From NCBI GenBank assembly GCA_024699855.1, contig JAMPIQ010000001.1, forward strand, positions 17,360,001 through 17,424,000: a stretch of 64,000 nucleotides of DNA, written 5' to 3'. The stretch is from Aphelenchoides besseyi (lineage: Eukaryota; Nematoda; Chromadorea; Rhabditida; Aphelenchoididae). Each line of letters begins with the position of its first letter. Position 1 is the first letter of the stretch. Made by a program: the position numbers and the translations under genes. Of the stretch, positions 22,752 to 36,856 are shown in pieces. Below the pieces are notes generated by a model. That model was given only the letters and a program-made list of their open reading frames with translations, was not told where the DNA came from and did not search any database.

Positions 22752-24147
22752 ATGGACGACAATGTGCCGTTGGAGGCAACCGTCGATGTCGACCAATCCG
22801 ATCAGTTAACTCAACGGGCAACTGAAAGCCGCTTAACATCAGCAGAAACTGTCGATGTTGCGCGTCTTCCGCCGGACAGTCGATGGTTGTGGAGTCGGGA
22901 ATTAATAAAAGGAGTGAGTTTCGTTCTCATGCATTTTCCTCAAAATCATTGGAAACGTCGAGCGTCGTACGAACCGCCACGACACTTTTTTTACCGGGAC
23001 TCTGATTCACAAACCGCAATCGTGGATGATCGCGCGGCTGCCAGAAATCAAAACGCAAAAAATTTTCGGACCCCAATCGGCTGACCAGTCGGTTTCGCAT
23101 TTCAACTCGGAGGTGATCGATTGACGGCAATTGGCGCGAACAGAAACACTCTACAATTGCGGTTAATTTCTTTCTTTACGACCGCCATACTCGCTTTCAT
23201 TCTTCGTCAGTTACTGTAACAGTCGATTGCAGAAGGTGACATCTCGTGAAGCTTTGATCCAACAAGACACTGTGGTTTTTCATCCCGACTACTCGTACGG
23301 AACTGCTGCCGTTCTCGGCGAACTCGAACTAACACCAGAGACCGTTGCCTATTGGGAGATACGAATTCCGAATGTTTCCGGAACCTCAATGGTAAGCAAT
23401 CGCCTTTGAACAGACCGTTGACTGTCTTTGCAGATGTTTGGAATTGGAACTGCAAACGCGAAATTATTGTCACCGATTTCATTTGAAAATCTGATTGGCA
23501 ATGAAGATCGACAGTCTTACGGTCTTTCGCACCATGGCAACGTTCATTTTGCTGGCGAGCATCGATCTTACTGTCCGCCTTTGAGTCTAACAACCACTGC
23601 AACCGTGGGTGTTCTCTTTGATGGTCCGAAAAAAGAACTGTCGTTTTTCATCAACGGTCAAAATATGGGCGTTGGATTTGGGAACATTGATTTGAGTCGA
23701 ACTTATCATCCAATGGTTTCAAGGTAAATATCAAACTTGGAAGACGTTAATCATTCCCTTTGTAGCACTTCACAGAAAAGTTGGTTTACGGTCATCAATC
23801 AACGACGAAGAATCTGCGGCGTTACGAGTCTGAAAGTCATCGCGTTGGAACAAATCGCCGATTTTGTTCTTCGCTTTTGCAACTCCAATCGCCCACCACT
23901 TGGGCTGCCGAATAAACTGGCTGACCAGTTGGAAGAAAAACTTCAAACTCTTCGAGCTACTTCCATTCCATCGCAAACATCAATTAGCAGTCCACGTAAA
24001 CGACCACACAAATCGGAGAACAATGAACAGCAGAAGATGCACGAACTGACTTCAAAGTTCCTTAAACTTCTTCCAACAATCGCCAGTGAGTATCGCACTA
24101 ATGTTGCCTGGGTCGAGTACATGGAGAAACGACAACATCAACAGTAA
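22752..24147 (+). CDS. SPRY domain protein, SPSB3-like
   Basis: SPSB proteins use a SPRY domain to bind a target and a SOCS box to recruit a cullin ligase. ATG at 22752 (MDDNVPLEATVDVDQSDQ). The SPRY core runs from about 23256 to 23780: YWEIRIPN, FGIGTANAKL, DRQSYGLSHHGNVHFAG, GVLFDGPKKELSFFINGQ and HPMVSSTSQ. The following part (ICGVTSLKVIALEQIADF, LPNKLADQLEEKL) aligns by eye with the post-SPRY region of vertebrate SPSB3. A standard SOCS box is not obvious. Three short introns plus one of about 310 nt after exon 1 (SRELIKG/KVTSREAL). The C-terminus is basic and helical. SPSB3 is the best match; other SPRY proteins are less likely because of the C-terminal extension. Confidence 0.8.
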
Positions 24148-24652
24148 CGTTCTTTCCTAATCTGCTTTTTTCGGTGATCTCTTAAACTTTCTTAGTCATT
24201 TTTTCAAACTTGTCGCATAATTCAATGATCTTCAACGCATTGGATGCTTTTTAAGGTACCAGATAGTTTGCATTTGCTTCTCTTTCTAATGACTCTAACC
24301 ACTATTGTAATAATCTTTATAATCAGTCCTAATTACTAACAGGGTTTCTGTATTCGCTTTCTGTGGATCTCGTTTTTGGTTTCAAAGTCTCGTATTTGTC
24401 TTCAGCTGAGTGTACACGATTCTAGTCAAGTTGTACATAAACACTTCAACCAACTGATCGTTTATTACAGTGCAATATGCATTAGAAGGACTTCGAATAC
24501 AAGGATTAATGCCCAACAATTTAATGCTACAAAAGCTACTGGGAATTTGCGATAAATAGAGAGGTTGGAACTAAGTCGATGAAGCTGCGACAACGGTTGT
24601 GAAGATTATGACAAAGAGTTATAAGGCACTTAAGTAGAACAAAGAAAAGAAT
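24148..24652. other. 3' intergenic region between convergent genes
   Basis: About 500 bp of AT-rich sequence between the stop of the SPRY gene and the stop of the synaptophysin gene. It should hold both 3' UTRs. No gene, repeat or structured RNA recognised. Confidence 0.5.
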
Positions 24653-25448
24653 TCACTTGTCTTCGGCGGTACTGGCAAGATTGCCGCCAAAGTTCGTCGG
24701 TCCACTGTTCATTTGTCCGGCTTGACGTTCACGGAACCAACTTGTCTCCTTGTAAACAAACCAAACGTTCGTTCCGAACAGAATCAAACAGGCAAAGCCG
24801 GCGATCTAAAAGAGAAATTAATTGTGATTATGGTCTTTGATTCGTACGATTGAAACAGTTAATGGAGCGTAGGCAGCGTAACTGTAAAAGTCGCAGTCTT
24901 CTTTTGTGCTGTCGCAGAATCTGAGTTTCTTGAATTTGTCACGAACATGATTAGGATCTGTGGCGTCTTCCAGACCGTTGGTCGCACCCCACCAAATCCA
25001 TGTGGCCAAAAACCAACCGACAGCAATGACGAGAGTGATAATTAAATCCAATTTGGGAACACGATCATCTCCGGCATAGACGCCCCATTTGCACAAGTAG
25101 ACGAAGAGCATCACAATAACGAAAACAATCGAAACCAATGCAACAAAACCAAAGAATCGTGAAGCACTGTAACAAATAAAAAAGGGAATTGAAAGCGAAA
25201 ACTAACCTCGTATGATCAACATCCAACAAACGGTCCATGCTGTTATCACACTTCGCAATCCGTTCTGTAATGCTGAAGCCATAGAAGGTCTCGGACATCG
25301 GGTTGCCGTTTTGACATTTCCATGTGATCGCAAACTCCCAACCACTTCGAGCCGAGAAAGCAATAGCGGCAAATAGAAGTTGCGGGATCTTGATGAAACC
25401 CAGTGGTAGTTTCAGTTGATCCACATTCAAATTCTCAATTAATGGCAT
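24653..25448 (-). CDS. sph-1: Synaptophysin/pantophysin-family MARVEL protein
   Basis: Four-span vesicle membrane protein of the synaptophysin family. Exon 1 (to 25448) starts MPLIENLNVDQLKLPLGFIK and carries span 1 (PQLLFAAIAFSA). Exon 2 has span 2 (FGFVALVSIVFVIVMLFVYL), the conserved KLDLIITLVIAVGWFLAT span 3 with a Trp-rich end, and the ATDPNHVRDKF loop that matches the ATDPENI segment of synaptophysin. Exon 3 has span 4 and the hallmark NVWFVYKETSWF. Paired loop cysteines (FCDSTKEDC) fit the lumenal disulfide. The cytosolic tail is short and lacks the Tyr/Gly repeats of vertebrate synaptophysin. Downstream of the Rieske gene by 277 bp on the same strand. The symbol follows C. elegans. 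Confidence 0.87.
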
Positions 25449-25724
25449 TGTGACTGAAACAACAAGCTTGTTTTGGGATTAAACGAAAAAAACCAAAATA
25501 ATCGAGTAGCTTTTTAACGTTAACTTGGACTCCTGCTTAAGCAGCAACTTAATGGATAGGTTATAGCTATTCGAATGATTTTGATTGTTCTACAAGATAG
25601 CGATTGTATTTCAACAATTGACACTAATTGAAGGGCCGTTTACGTCACACCTTTTATTTTCGTACGAAACCTAATCGAACACGTTCAAATACTTTTCTCT
25701 ACGATCCCAAATACGCCTAATCGC

Positions 25725-26590
25725 CTACGAGGATCCGACTACAATCACATCGCCTTTAATCGAATAGGCTGGGAGATTGAGATTCAACGGCGCCGGTCCC
25801 TTTCGAATACGTCCACTAGCATCATAGTGAGATCCATGACACGGACAGTAATAGCCACCAAAATCACCGGCATTAGCTAAACGATATATTGAACAAATTT
25901 ACGTGAACATCACTTGCCTATTGGAACGCATCCTAGATGTGTGCAAACACCTAAACAATGTTTGTTATAATAGAGGTTTAATAAATGAACTAACCAATTA
26001 CTACAGACCATTCGTCAACTTGAACTCGTTCATCGTCGGTTTGTGGATGTCGAAGCTCCGAAACGTTGACCGCCTTTTCACGTTTGATTTCGGCCGCCGT
26101 ACGATGTTTAACGAAGACCGGTTTACCACGCCATTCGTAAGTTTTTGTCTGAAACAAAAAGGATTTCAAGTGTTCGCAAAGATTGGTTTCTAACTTGGCC
26201 TTCCGGAATATCGTTCATGTCCACTTCGATGGAGGCCAACGCACGTTGATCGGCGGCCATCGCTTTGTAATAGACGGCGGTTTGAGCGATCTGTTTCACG
26301 GCCAATAAACTCACCATTCCACCAACTAAAATGACATGTTTTTGAAGTCAATAGTAATCTTCCCAACCTCCGTAGATGATCGCATTCGGAACACCGCGAC
26401 GATCGTCTTCGGTCTCTAGGGCCGGCTTGTTGGGGTCTTTGGTTGAGTCGAGACGATAGTTGTCGAAGTTGGGGAATTGAACGTCCGTGTGTGCGGTTCG
26501 TTTCTCTTCGGCCAAACACTTCGACGTTTCCAACATGGCCGCGTAGGAACGACCGGCACGAGCTGCTAAACCCAATCGTACCGGCAACAT
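25725..26590 (-). CDS. isp-1: Rieske iron-sulfur protein of the cytochrome bc1 complex
   Basis: Catalytic [2Fe-2S] subunit of respiratory complex III (UQCRFS1). ATG at 26590. An Arg/Ala-rich N-terminus ([15 protein letters not shown]) fits mitochondrial import. A single hydrophobic anchor is present ([20 protein letters not shown]), followed by the Rieske head: [13 protein letters not shown], then [13 protein letters not shown] with cluster ligands Cys and His, and [11 protein letters not shown] with the second ligand pair, and GPAPLNLEVP. The first ligand loop sits on a 33-nt exon (25918-25950). The intron after it (25877-25917) starts with GC rather than GT and is required for the frame. 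The stop is at 25725. Followed 277 bp later by synaptophysin on the same strand. Confidence 0.96.
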
Positions 26591-27358
26591 TTTTCTGAAA
26601 AATCTTCCTGATTAGTCGAACACGAAAAACGATCCCGATATACGAAAGATTTGTGGAATTTGGCCACCGAAAAATTTCATTAACCGAAAGATCGAAAGCG
26701 AGAACCAACCAGTTGGTTGTCGTTCACGAACGAAGAGTCCACAGACAACAGCCGATTATCGATTTCAAGCATCGAAGCGAACTTTGGCTCGTTGACGACA
26801 CTTCCAAGTGAATTTGTTTTCATTCTCGACCGTTGAAATCGATGGAGATTGATGGTGTTTTCGATTGTGTGTTGTCCGGTTGGTCGATGGTTATGCAACT
26901 AAAGGCACCTTCTTCTGATGACTTCCATTCTTTTCTGAGCCAAAGAACGTTCTTCGTTTTTGTTGGCAGTTGAATTTGCTCGGACGTTTAATTGGTCACT
27001 ACGGAAATTAATTCGCAGATGTCATAATCTTTGATTGAGATTGTGACGATTGTGGTCGATCAAGACGACGTGCCAAATGGTCGTGAGGATCATCGTGAGT
27101 GTGCGGCTGTTGCTCGGACTTTGGAGAAGACGAGGATTCGTGAAGAGGAAGGTAAGAGAGTTTTTTCTCGTATCGTTATTATTTTTATCTTGTCGGCTGA
27201 AGAAAAACATCGAATTGATCGGATCGATTCATCCGTCAACTTTTATTACGTTTCTTTTGATTTCAGATAATTGAGCTTGTTCAGCTCGTGCAACCCCAAA
27301 TAAGCTGCCAAGATGGTGAGTTGGAGTGCTTTTGTTTTGATTGGAGTCCACTGTCTAG
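26591..27358. other. Divergent intergenic region with 5' non-coding sequence
   Basis: About 770 bp between the Rieske start and the two-span protein start. Possible non-coding exon ends are seen at GTGAGT near 27315 and at the CTGTCTAG acceptor just before the ATG at 27359. Open frames on either strand here lack recognisable content. Confidence 0.45.
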
Positions 27359-28750
27359 ATGTCCCGACGAAGAGGCTTCCAAACACCGTCGGCTGCCAAC
27401 CCGGAACGCGTGCGAACTCACCTTTTATTTTCATCTCAATCTGAACATCACACGGCGAAACGGAAGCGAAGAACGCAAAGTTAGCTCGTGGTCGACTGTT
27501 TGAGTTTATGATTCGAATTGCAGACAAGTTTCATCAACAACTGCACAAGAAGGACGAGATGATTCAGGCGAATCCGGACGATTTGGATCCTACTGCATGG
27601 ACTGGGAATCAACGGGTTCTGCATTTTGGACCGATGGCTCAACGAGATCCGTTCTTTTACTGTAAGTTGTTTGTTTGATTGTCAGTGATTTTGACGGTTT
27701 CAGATTATCCCAAAGGTTATTCGATTGGTTGATAGTCGTGATTAGTCGTTTAGGTTGGGATATTTTGTATCCGGCACAGTTCGGTTTCTTTCCGTATCGA
27801 ACGAAGTGAGTTTGTTCATGAGCGAATTAAAGTTTTTGCAGCAAATTTCGTGGCAATTCAACGGCCGTTTGTGTTTGGGCTTTCGGGATTTTTTTGCTAT
27901 TTGGCGGTGCTCTGATGACATATCTTGGGTTTTTCGTAGTCTACGATACGCCATTTTGGATGTGGAAAAAAGGCGAGAAGACGACGATTCCACCGGTTCA
28001 AATCATTGGTCCGATCTTTTTGGGCGTTGGATTGCTTTTAATTGTCTTGGGACTCATATGCACGATCTACACATCTCAGGTTAGTGGCCTTCAACTATTA
28101 CATTTGTTGGTTTTAGTTCTTTAACGAAAAGGTGCGACATTCTCATCACGGTGGTCAATTGGCGAACTCTGTGGTCTACACGACACATTTTGAGGTGAGA
28201 GAACATTTAGTTGTTGTGAATTAAAATGTTCAGCAACCACGTGCTATAATCGAAAAGAATCCCTATCAGCCACTTCCACCGCCAGCACTCCCGGTTCTTC
28301 AGAATCCATATGCTCGAAGTTCAAATTGGAATACACACGGGGAACTCAAATTGTATCCTCCAGTGTAAGTGACTATAAAAATTGGCCGTGAATTGTCGTT
28401 TAGAATGCCCGGATACTCGACTTTATCGTTACATGGAAATTCGCGCAAATCGCCATCGATTTTTGTTGCCAGTCCCTACAATACCCTACGAGCTATGTCA
28501 ACGAACAGGTGATACTTTGATGTTAAAAGGACCGTTGAATTTGTGTTTCAGATTCCCGACAAGTGCTGAACCGCTTCAGACGCCGTTTCACGAAACCGCC
28601 GGCTCGATTGGCGCTGGAAGTGTTGGTAGTCGGAGACAATCGAATTCCATTGCAGCGCATCGACGAGCTCGTTCGGTCGGAAGTCAACTGCAACGGGAGT
28701 CTTCGTTTCCGAACGTGCGAACTCATCGCGAATCTTCGCAAATCAATTAG
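27359..28750 (+). CDS. Two-span membrane protein, TMEM200-like
   Basis: ATG at 27359, directly after a TCTAG acceptor (possible trans-splice site), gives MSRRRGFQTPSAANPERVR. Exons then encode KFHQQLHKKDEMIQANPDDL, PFFYYPKGYSIGWDILYP, span 1 (CVWAFGIFLLFGGALMTYLG), a short loop, span 2 (IIGPIFLGVGLLLIVLGLIC), then a long cytosolic tail with poly-Pro (YQPLPPPALPVL) and a Ser/Arg-rich end (SVGSRRQSNS). Two adjacent spans followed by a long tail, with IGP at the start of span 2, resemble the TMEM200 group; this is by pattern only. The stop lies 196 bp before the first p38 kinase, in the same orientation, so the three genes may form an operon. Confidence 0.7.
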
Positions 28751-28946
28751 TTCTTCGTTCACTTTTGACATAAAAAGCTTTCCATTTGAAACTGTTTGAA
28801 TTGAATGAATGAGTAGCCGTTTTGAACGTTCATACATAGAAGAGTTTTCGAAATGAGTGAAATTGTGTTTGCTTTTGAGTCCGGTCTTTTTAGGGCATTT
28901 CGTAACTCTCCGTACTCGTCCATTTGCGGACTGAAGAGTCACGAAA

Positions 28947-30484
<1,538 letters not shown>

Positions 30485-31035
30485 ACCAACGACGTTAATG
30501 AATTGGAATTTTTATCTTTTTGTCACCACTTCATTTCTGTTTTTTGGCCGCGCTCAAGAGCAGAAAAAGCGTGGCGACGCTCTTCGTTTTCGCAGACGCT
30601 TTTTTTCTGTCGTGCGTGCGTTTTGGCTTTCGCTCTTCTCGAGTATTCTTTTTTCTTGTCTTCAATTAACTTCTTTGCTCCGTTCGAGCGCGCATTCGAA
30701 ATTCTTCCGGAAACCAGACGCAAAAAAGGACGTCGACCAAATTTCGTAGTCCTGATCCGGTCTTTCATTTTTGTCCACACGCTTCAGCCGCCTAATTTAT
30801 TGGTAACTTATTCGCATTTGTGTTCACTACTTAACGTTTTGAGCGACAATAAACGTTTTTAATCGAGTTTATCGGGAGTGGAAAGAAGGTGCGTGCATTT
30901 TACTGGGAATTCTAACGGCACGTTTAGCCGGAAAAGTTGGTCGCCGTGTTTTGTCGTTAAATGGCAAATGAAGCCGTGTATGAAGGCTGAGAAGCGATCA
31001 TACTCGTGACTATTAGGATTTCAGAAGACTCCTCG
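30485..31035. other. Spacer between the two p38 genes
   Basis: About 550 bp with an AATAAA near 30849 that would end the first kinase transcript. Pyrimidine-rich and CpG-rich around 30560-30720. No coding content recognised. It may contain a promoter for the second kinase or simply an operon spacer. Confidence 0.45.
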
Positions 31036-32555
<1,520 letters not shown>

Positions 32556-33247
32556 ATCGACTTTCCCTTTATAATTTATTCTTTCATCTTCTCGAATCCG
32601 TTTAATTAAACTCCCGAGTGTCTGTCACTAATTAACTTTTTTTGATAGTTTGCTATTTTCTGCTAAATTCCCGGTTAAACTCCCGTGCGAAGGCATTCCA
32701 TTCAGTTTGTACAGATATCCCCGTAGAATAAAAGGTTTCCCATAGAATTGCATACGAGAGCATAGAACTGGATAATTGAGAGCATTATTCCAACACGTAC
32801 GTTCACGATGTTTGCCTCCTGAAACCCCAAATTTGGCAGCCTTCCGAAGAATTGTGTGCGGGTGTGTGAGAGTAGAGGGTTTGTTTTTGCGGAATGCACA
32901 CCAGAAAATTCACGTTTATCAAAAACTCACGTTCTCCCCTCCCGTTTCCACGTCGGGAACAACCTCCCTGCTTTCCGTCGTTCGCTTTGTCGATCGTTTT
33001 CTCTTCTCGGGGGTCAAAGGCAGTTTTCGGTCGTCTATCGAAAGCCGTCCGACGTTTCCTATTCGCCAAAAAACTTTCCGATTGGCAACACACGTGCGAC
33101 GATCGCGGTCAAACGCGTTGTTGTGATTTCTCGGGGCGTTCGCTTCATGAGATAAGATCCGAAAACGTTTGCTAATTGATCTGATTGTCGTCAAATGGAC
33201 TTCGTAATGAGACTCATGGTTTCGCTTTTAATCGAAAGTTTCAGGCC
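32556..33247. other. Intergenic region upstream of the nuclear receptor
   Basis: About 690 bp between the p38 gene and the nuclear receptor. Open frames on both strands at 32776-33194 overlap one another and show no domain. A TTTCAG acceptor ends 3 nt before the receptor ATG. Confidence 0.45.
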
Positions 33248-34870
33248 ATGATGAGTGTCGACATGGACTATGCGTCGAGTAGTAGCGTTGATTTTCCGAT
33301 ACCAAAACTGTTGGATGCGGAAAGCGGTTGCTGTGTGATTTGTGGTCGTGCCAACTTCGGCAAACACTACGGAGTAGCTGCTTGTTTGGGTAGAAAGCGT
33401 GTTGCTGGAGTTTTGTATAAAAGTTTGTTTTAGGATGCAAAAGTAAAGTTCAATAGCCAAGTACTCATCCATTCGTTTGTTTAGCGTTCTTCAGAAGAGC
33501 TATCATTCAAGGTCGTCGTTATGTTTGCGACAACAACTTTCAATGTGGACCCGAAAGAAGAAGTCGTGGTCCATGTCCCGCTTGTCGACTGAACCGTTGC
33601 TTTTTGGCCGGAATGAACAAATCGGGTATGTGAACTGGGAAATGAAGACTAATCGAATTGATTCTCAGCTCTGCACGGCAAACGTGACATCATTCAACCG
33701 CGTCGTGGCTCATCGAAATCGTCGCTGAGTCGAAGGTCGGCGAGTAGCAGCAGTGCAACAAGCAGTTTGGATGCCATTTCACCGGAGCCACGAATCGTCG
33801 AAGATCGTTTGCTGCCACCAGCAACCCTCGTTCATGCGATAACCAAAATTGATCAGATGCTGCGAGCAAGGAAATTGGATCGATTTCGATCGCAGTCCGA
33901 AGCTCGCAAGTTGTCGTGTAATATCAGTGGAAAGACGGTTGAACCTTTTTACTATTTCACTGGACTTCGTATCGTCGATACGGTCGAATTGGCTGCTCTT
34001 ACATCAATGGACATGTGGTCAATGGTTTGTTGTTCATTTGAAATCAATTGATTTTGAGTTTTCAGGTCGAGTGGGCTTCAACGCTACGATTGTTCAATAA
34101 ATTAACTCTCGCACATCGTGCAGCAACTCTGCGACGATTTTCGGTTTATCAACTGACTATTGAAACGGGATATAGCACCGCGATTTCGGGGCTGGATGAC
34201 GTTTGGATGATGCAAAATGGAACCACATGTATGCCGCGAACAGTCGATTGTTTGAACGAGGACTCACAGGTTAGTTTTCCCGTTTGGATTCGAGAGTATC
34301 AATAACAGTGAACCAAAAGAGTTCGCTTGTAATCGTCATGCGGGGGCTTTCGAGTTCTCATTTCACGTTACAACTAACCGGTCGTTTATAGAAAATTGTT
34401 ACACCGGCAAGAAAATGGCGTCAAGAACGATTGTACGCTCGAATGACGAACAACGCGATTGATGATGTCGCACTGCCGATGCGACGTTTGGGGATATTGC
34501 CTGAAGAGTTGGCCGTTTTGAAGATCATTGTCCTTTGTCAGGTCGCCGCTTTTGTTCACGTCGATGAGACTTCGGTGGATGGAGCGAGCCGTTTGGTCGA
34601 TGAGTACAAAAACGAGGTGATTGAAGATTTGTTTCGATTCTATCGACACGCTCAAATGAAAGACTACGAAGGTTAGAGTGTCAAAATAGTAATTGGACGT
34701 GATTGATTTTAGAACGTTTCGGGAATCTGCTTCTGCTAATTAGCGGGATTGTGAACACCGCAACACCGTTGGAAGAATCGTTTCAAGTTATGCGGTTGTT
34801 TCAAATCGTTCCGTTCGATCGTTTCACGGAGCGGTTGCTGTTCAGTTCGGAACCACCACTTAGCATCTAA
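33248..34870 (+). CDS. Nuclear hormone receptor (nematode supplementary type)
   Basis: Ligand-regulated transcription factor family. ATG at 33248, just after a TTTCAG acceptor. The DNA-binding domain is [20 protein letters not shown], then P-box [24 protein letters not shown] and [14 protein letters not shown], giving the eight zinc cysteines. The P-box is assembled from three exons; the middle one is a 9-nt microexon (33434-33442). A Ser-rich hinge ([16 protein letters not shown]) follows. The ligand-binding domain is recognisable: [18 protein letters not shown] with the helix 3 signature, then [18 protein letters not shown] and [13 protein letters not shown] near the end. The stop is at 34870. 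The expanded nematode family derived from HNF4 is the most likely home. A specific orthologue cannot be named. Confidence 0.9.
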
Positions 34871-36184
34871 TCCTTCTCACAACTCCATATTCCAAGATAA
34901 TCAATGACATTCAGCGGTTTTTGTTCTTGATGGGTGTAAAGATTACGAGTAAACAGTTGACGTTTTGAGATTGTCGTTTGCAATTGCACTGAAGAAGTTG
35001 TTTCTGAACTCGAACTTCGTCGGACATCGAAATCGGACGACTAACACGAAAATGACGTCGATTCCACGGTTGGGATTCACAATTGATTGTGGTCAGTTGA
35101 ATTCGATGCTTATCAGTTATGAAAACTTTCGAAGTACAGACCTCAAAAATCGATTATAACGATTGATTGTTCTTCTCTCTACTGCATTATATGGCCGTCT
35201 AATTAACAAAACGACAAACATTACTGATGGAATCCAAACCCTGTGAATATCAACAGAATCCGATCAGCCAACAAGCTAAAATACACAACACCCCCATTCC
35301 CTTGTATAGCACGTTCATCGCGCAAATCGATGTAGTTCGGAGATTCTCACGACAACTAGTGCTCATTTTATATCAATAGAAAGCCCAATAAACTGGCTAT
35401 TCAATATGTCCACACTTGTAGCTATCGAAAACTGAGAGAGAAATGAGAGCACTTCAAAATCAAAGATTTGTCAAAAATCGCTCCAAATTGCAAAAGTTTG
35501 TGGAGCGCTTCGCGTTGATAATAAAAAGTTCTAATTTGGCACACTTGTTAACAAGGTAAAAATATCATAATTCTAAAGGTTTGAAGGACAGAAGTTGATC
35601 GAGACCAGAATTCGAATCGGAAACATACTTAAAAATCGGCCTCTGGAAGTTGGCTGCAACAACTTCAGTAGTTGACCTCAATTACTGTAACTTGCAGGAA
35701 CAACTAGACATAGTCTGTAATGCTTATTGCATGTTAATCAGTTCACTGGTAGCAACAATCAAACTTTACTTGATGGTTTACTCTAAGAGAAACTGAGAAG
35801 CATGTTTATGGCCATATCTTGGTTTCTAGTCGTTGTATTTCGGTAGTTTTTGTGTTGTTGAATTACAAACTACCTGGCAAACAAGATTCAGCTAAAGCAC
35901 GTCTCTTGAAGACGAACTGTTCGTAAAAAATGAACTGCCAATTTCGAGACGAACACTTTCCCGACTGAATTTCCAATCAAAACTTCTCAGAAACACTCGT
36001 CGTTGTTGTCCAGAAAGGACTTAATTTCCCAACAACAAGTCTCTTTGCTGTTGCTCTGATACCTGATGTCTTTCCAGTAACACATCCCTTCATTGACTTG
36101 TTAGGACTTTTCATTGCGACTAAGCACAACCTTCAAAGTAACGAGTTTATTGCCGTCAAATATACAGAAACGATTCCACGTTAA
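34871..36184. other. AT-rich intergenic region
   Basis: About 1.3 kb between the 3' ends of the nuclear receptor and the phosphatase. Composition is more AT-rich than the coding neighbourhood. Only short open frames such as 34965-35159, without recognisable motifs. No repeats or RNA genes identified by eye. Confidence 0.5.
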
Positions 36185-36856
36185 TCAATGGAACATTATC
36201 ATCTCGACTGTCTGTTGACTTTCGCGAAGTCGAATTGTCGGCGGAATCTTTTCTACCACTTCAACGGTCGTTCTTCCATTTCGTTTCTGTTCGAACTCAA
36301 TCATTTGAGCCCAAAACCCAACGTTCGGCGCTATTCGTCGCACACTAAACCCTCTGTTATCCCATTATGTTGACAACTTCACCTTGAAACTCGAACGTAC
36401 GCCTCTTCAAGACTCAAATTCTCGTGAATGAGCAGGTAAACCAAACAGATTGTTGCGGATCTTAATTGCTTAAATCGGGTAGATACTCATCACTTACCGA
36501 CTAATTCCCTGACCACAAAACACAACGACTCTTCCACCTTAAACAGAACTCATATGTCTATCACAACTCCAAACGTATCTTTTTCTTTCGCGTTCTTGAT
36601 GAAATTGGCAGTTGATTCGAAGTACTTGTGGATTTGAAATCGCTCGACGTCCGCTCCCTTCACGTCCATGTATTCGGTCTCGCCAATGCGCAGTGGTTTC
36701 GGGAAGTTCGTGCAGTCAACTCCATGAGTGATACCCAGTTCCTTGAACTTCTCTTCCGAAAGAGCTTTGTGTCCTGAAAACATGTGAACAACATAGGGAA
36801 ACCAACCACTTACCTGCCAGAAACAAAAATGGACGCACTTCACTTATAGATTGCAT
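36185..36856 (-). CDS. Dual-specificity phosphatase with Phe replacing the signature His
   Basis: Atypical dual-specificity phosphatase fold. Five exons (36814-36856, 36575-36773, 36498-36530, 36383-36460, 36185-36344) sum to 513 nt and 170 residues. Start MQSISEVRPFLFLAGHKAL, then LGITHGVDCTNFPKP and YMDVKGADVERFQIHKYF, as in small DUSPs. The catalytic loop is on the 33-nt exon and reads VVVFCGQGISRS, followed by ATICLVYLLIHENLSLEEAY. Cys and Arg of the Cx5R motif are kept, but the residue before Cys, nearly always His in this superfamily, is Phe. The general acid Asp may be in KGADVE. The C-terminal extension has no known motif. The splice at 36574 (GATAC/GTTTGG) is chosen because it restores the frame and the motif. 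Activity may be altered; binding-only function is possible. Confidence 0.82.

Noticed and set aside
36550..36843. 97-residue phosphatase-like frame lacking the catalytic loop, apparently truncated
   Set aside because: Splicing to three further exons restores the catalytic motif and the C-terminus; the truncation is only read-through into an intron.
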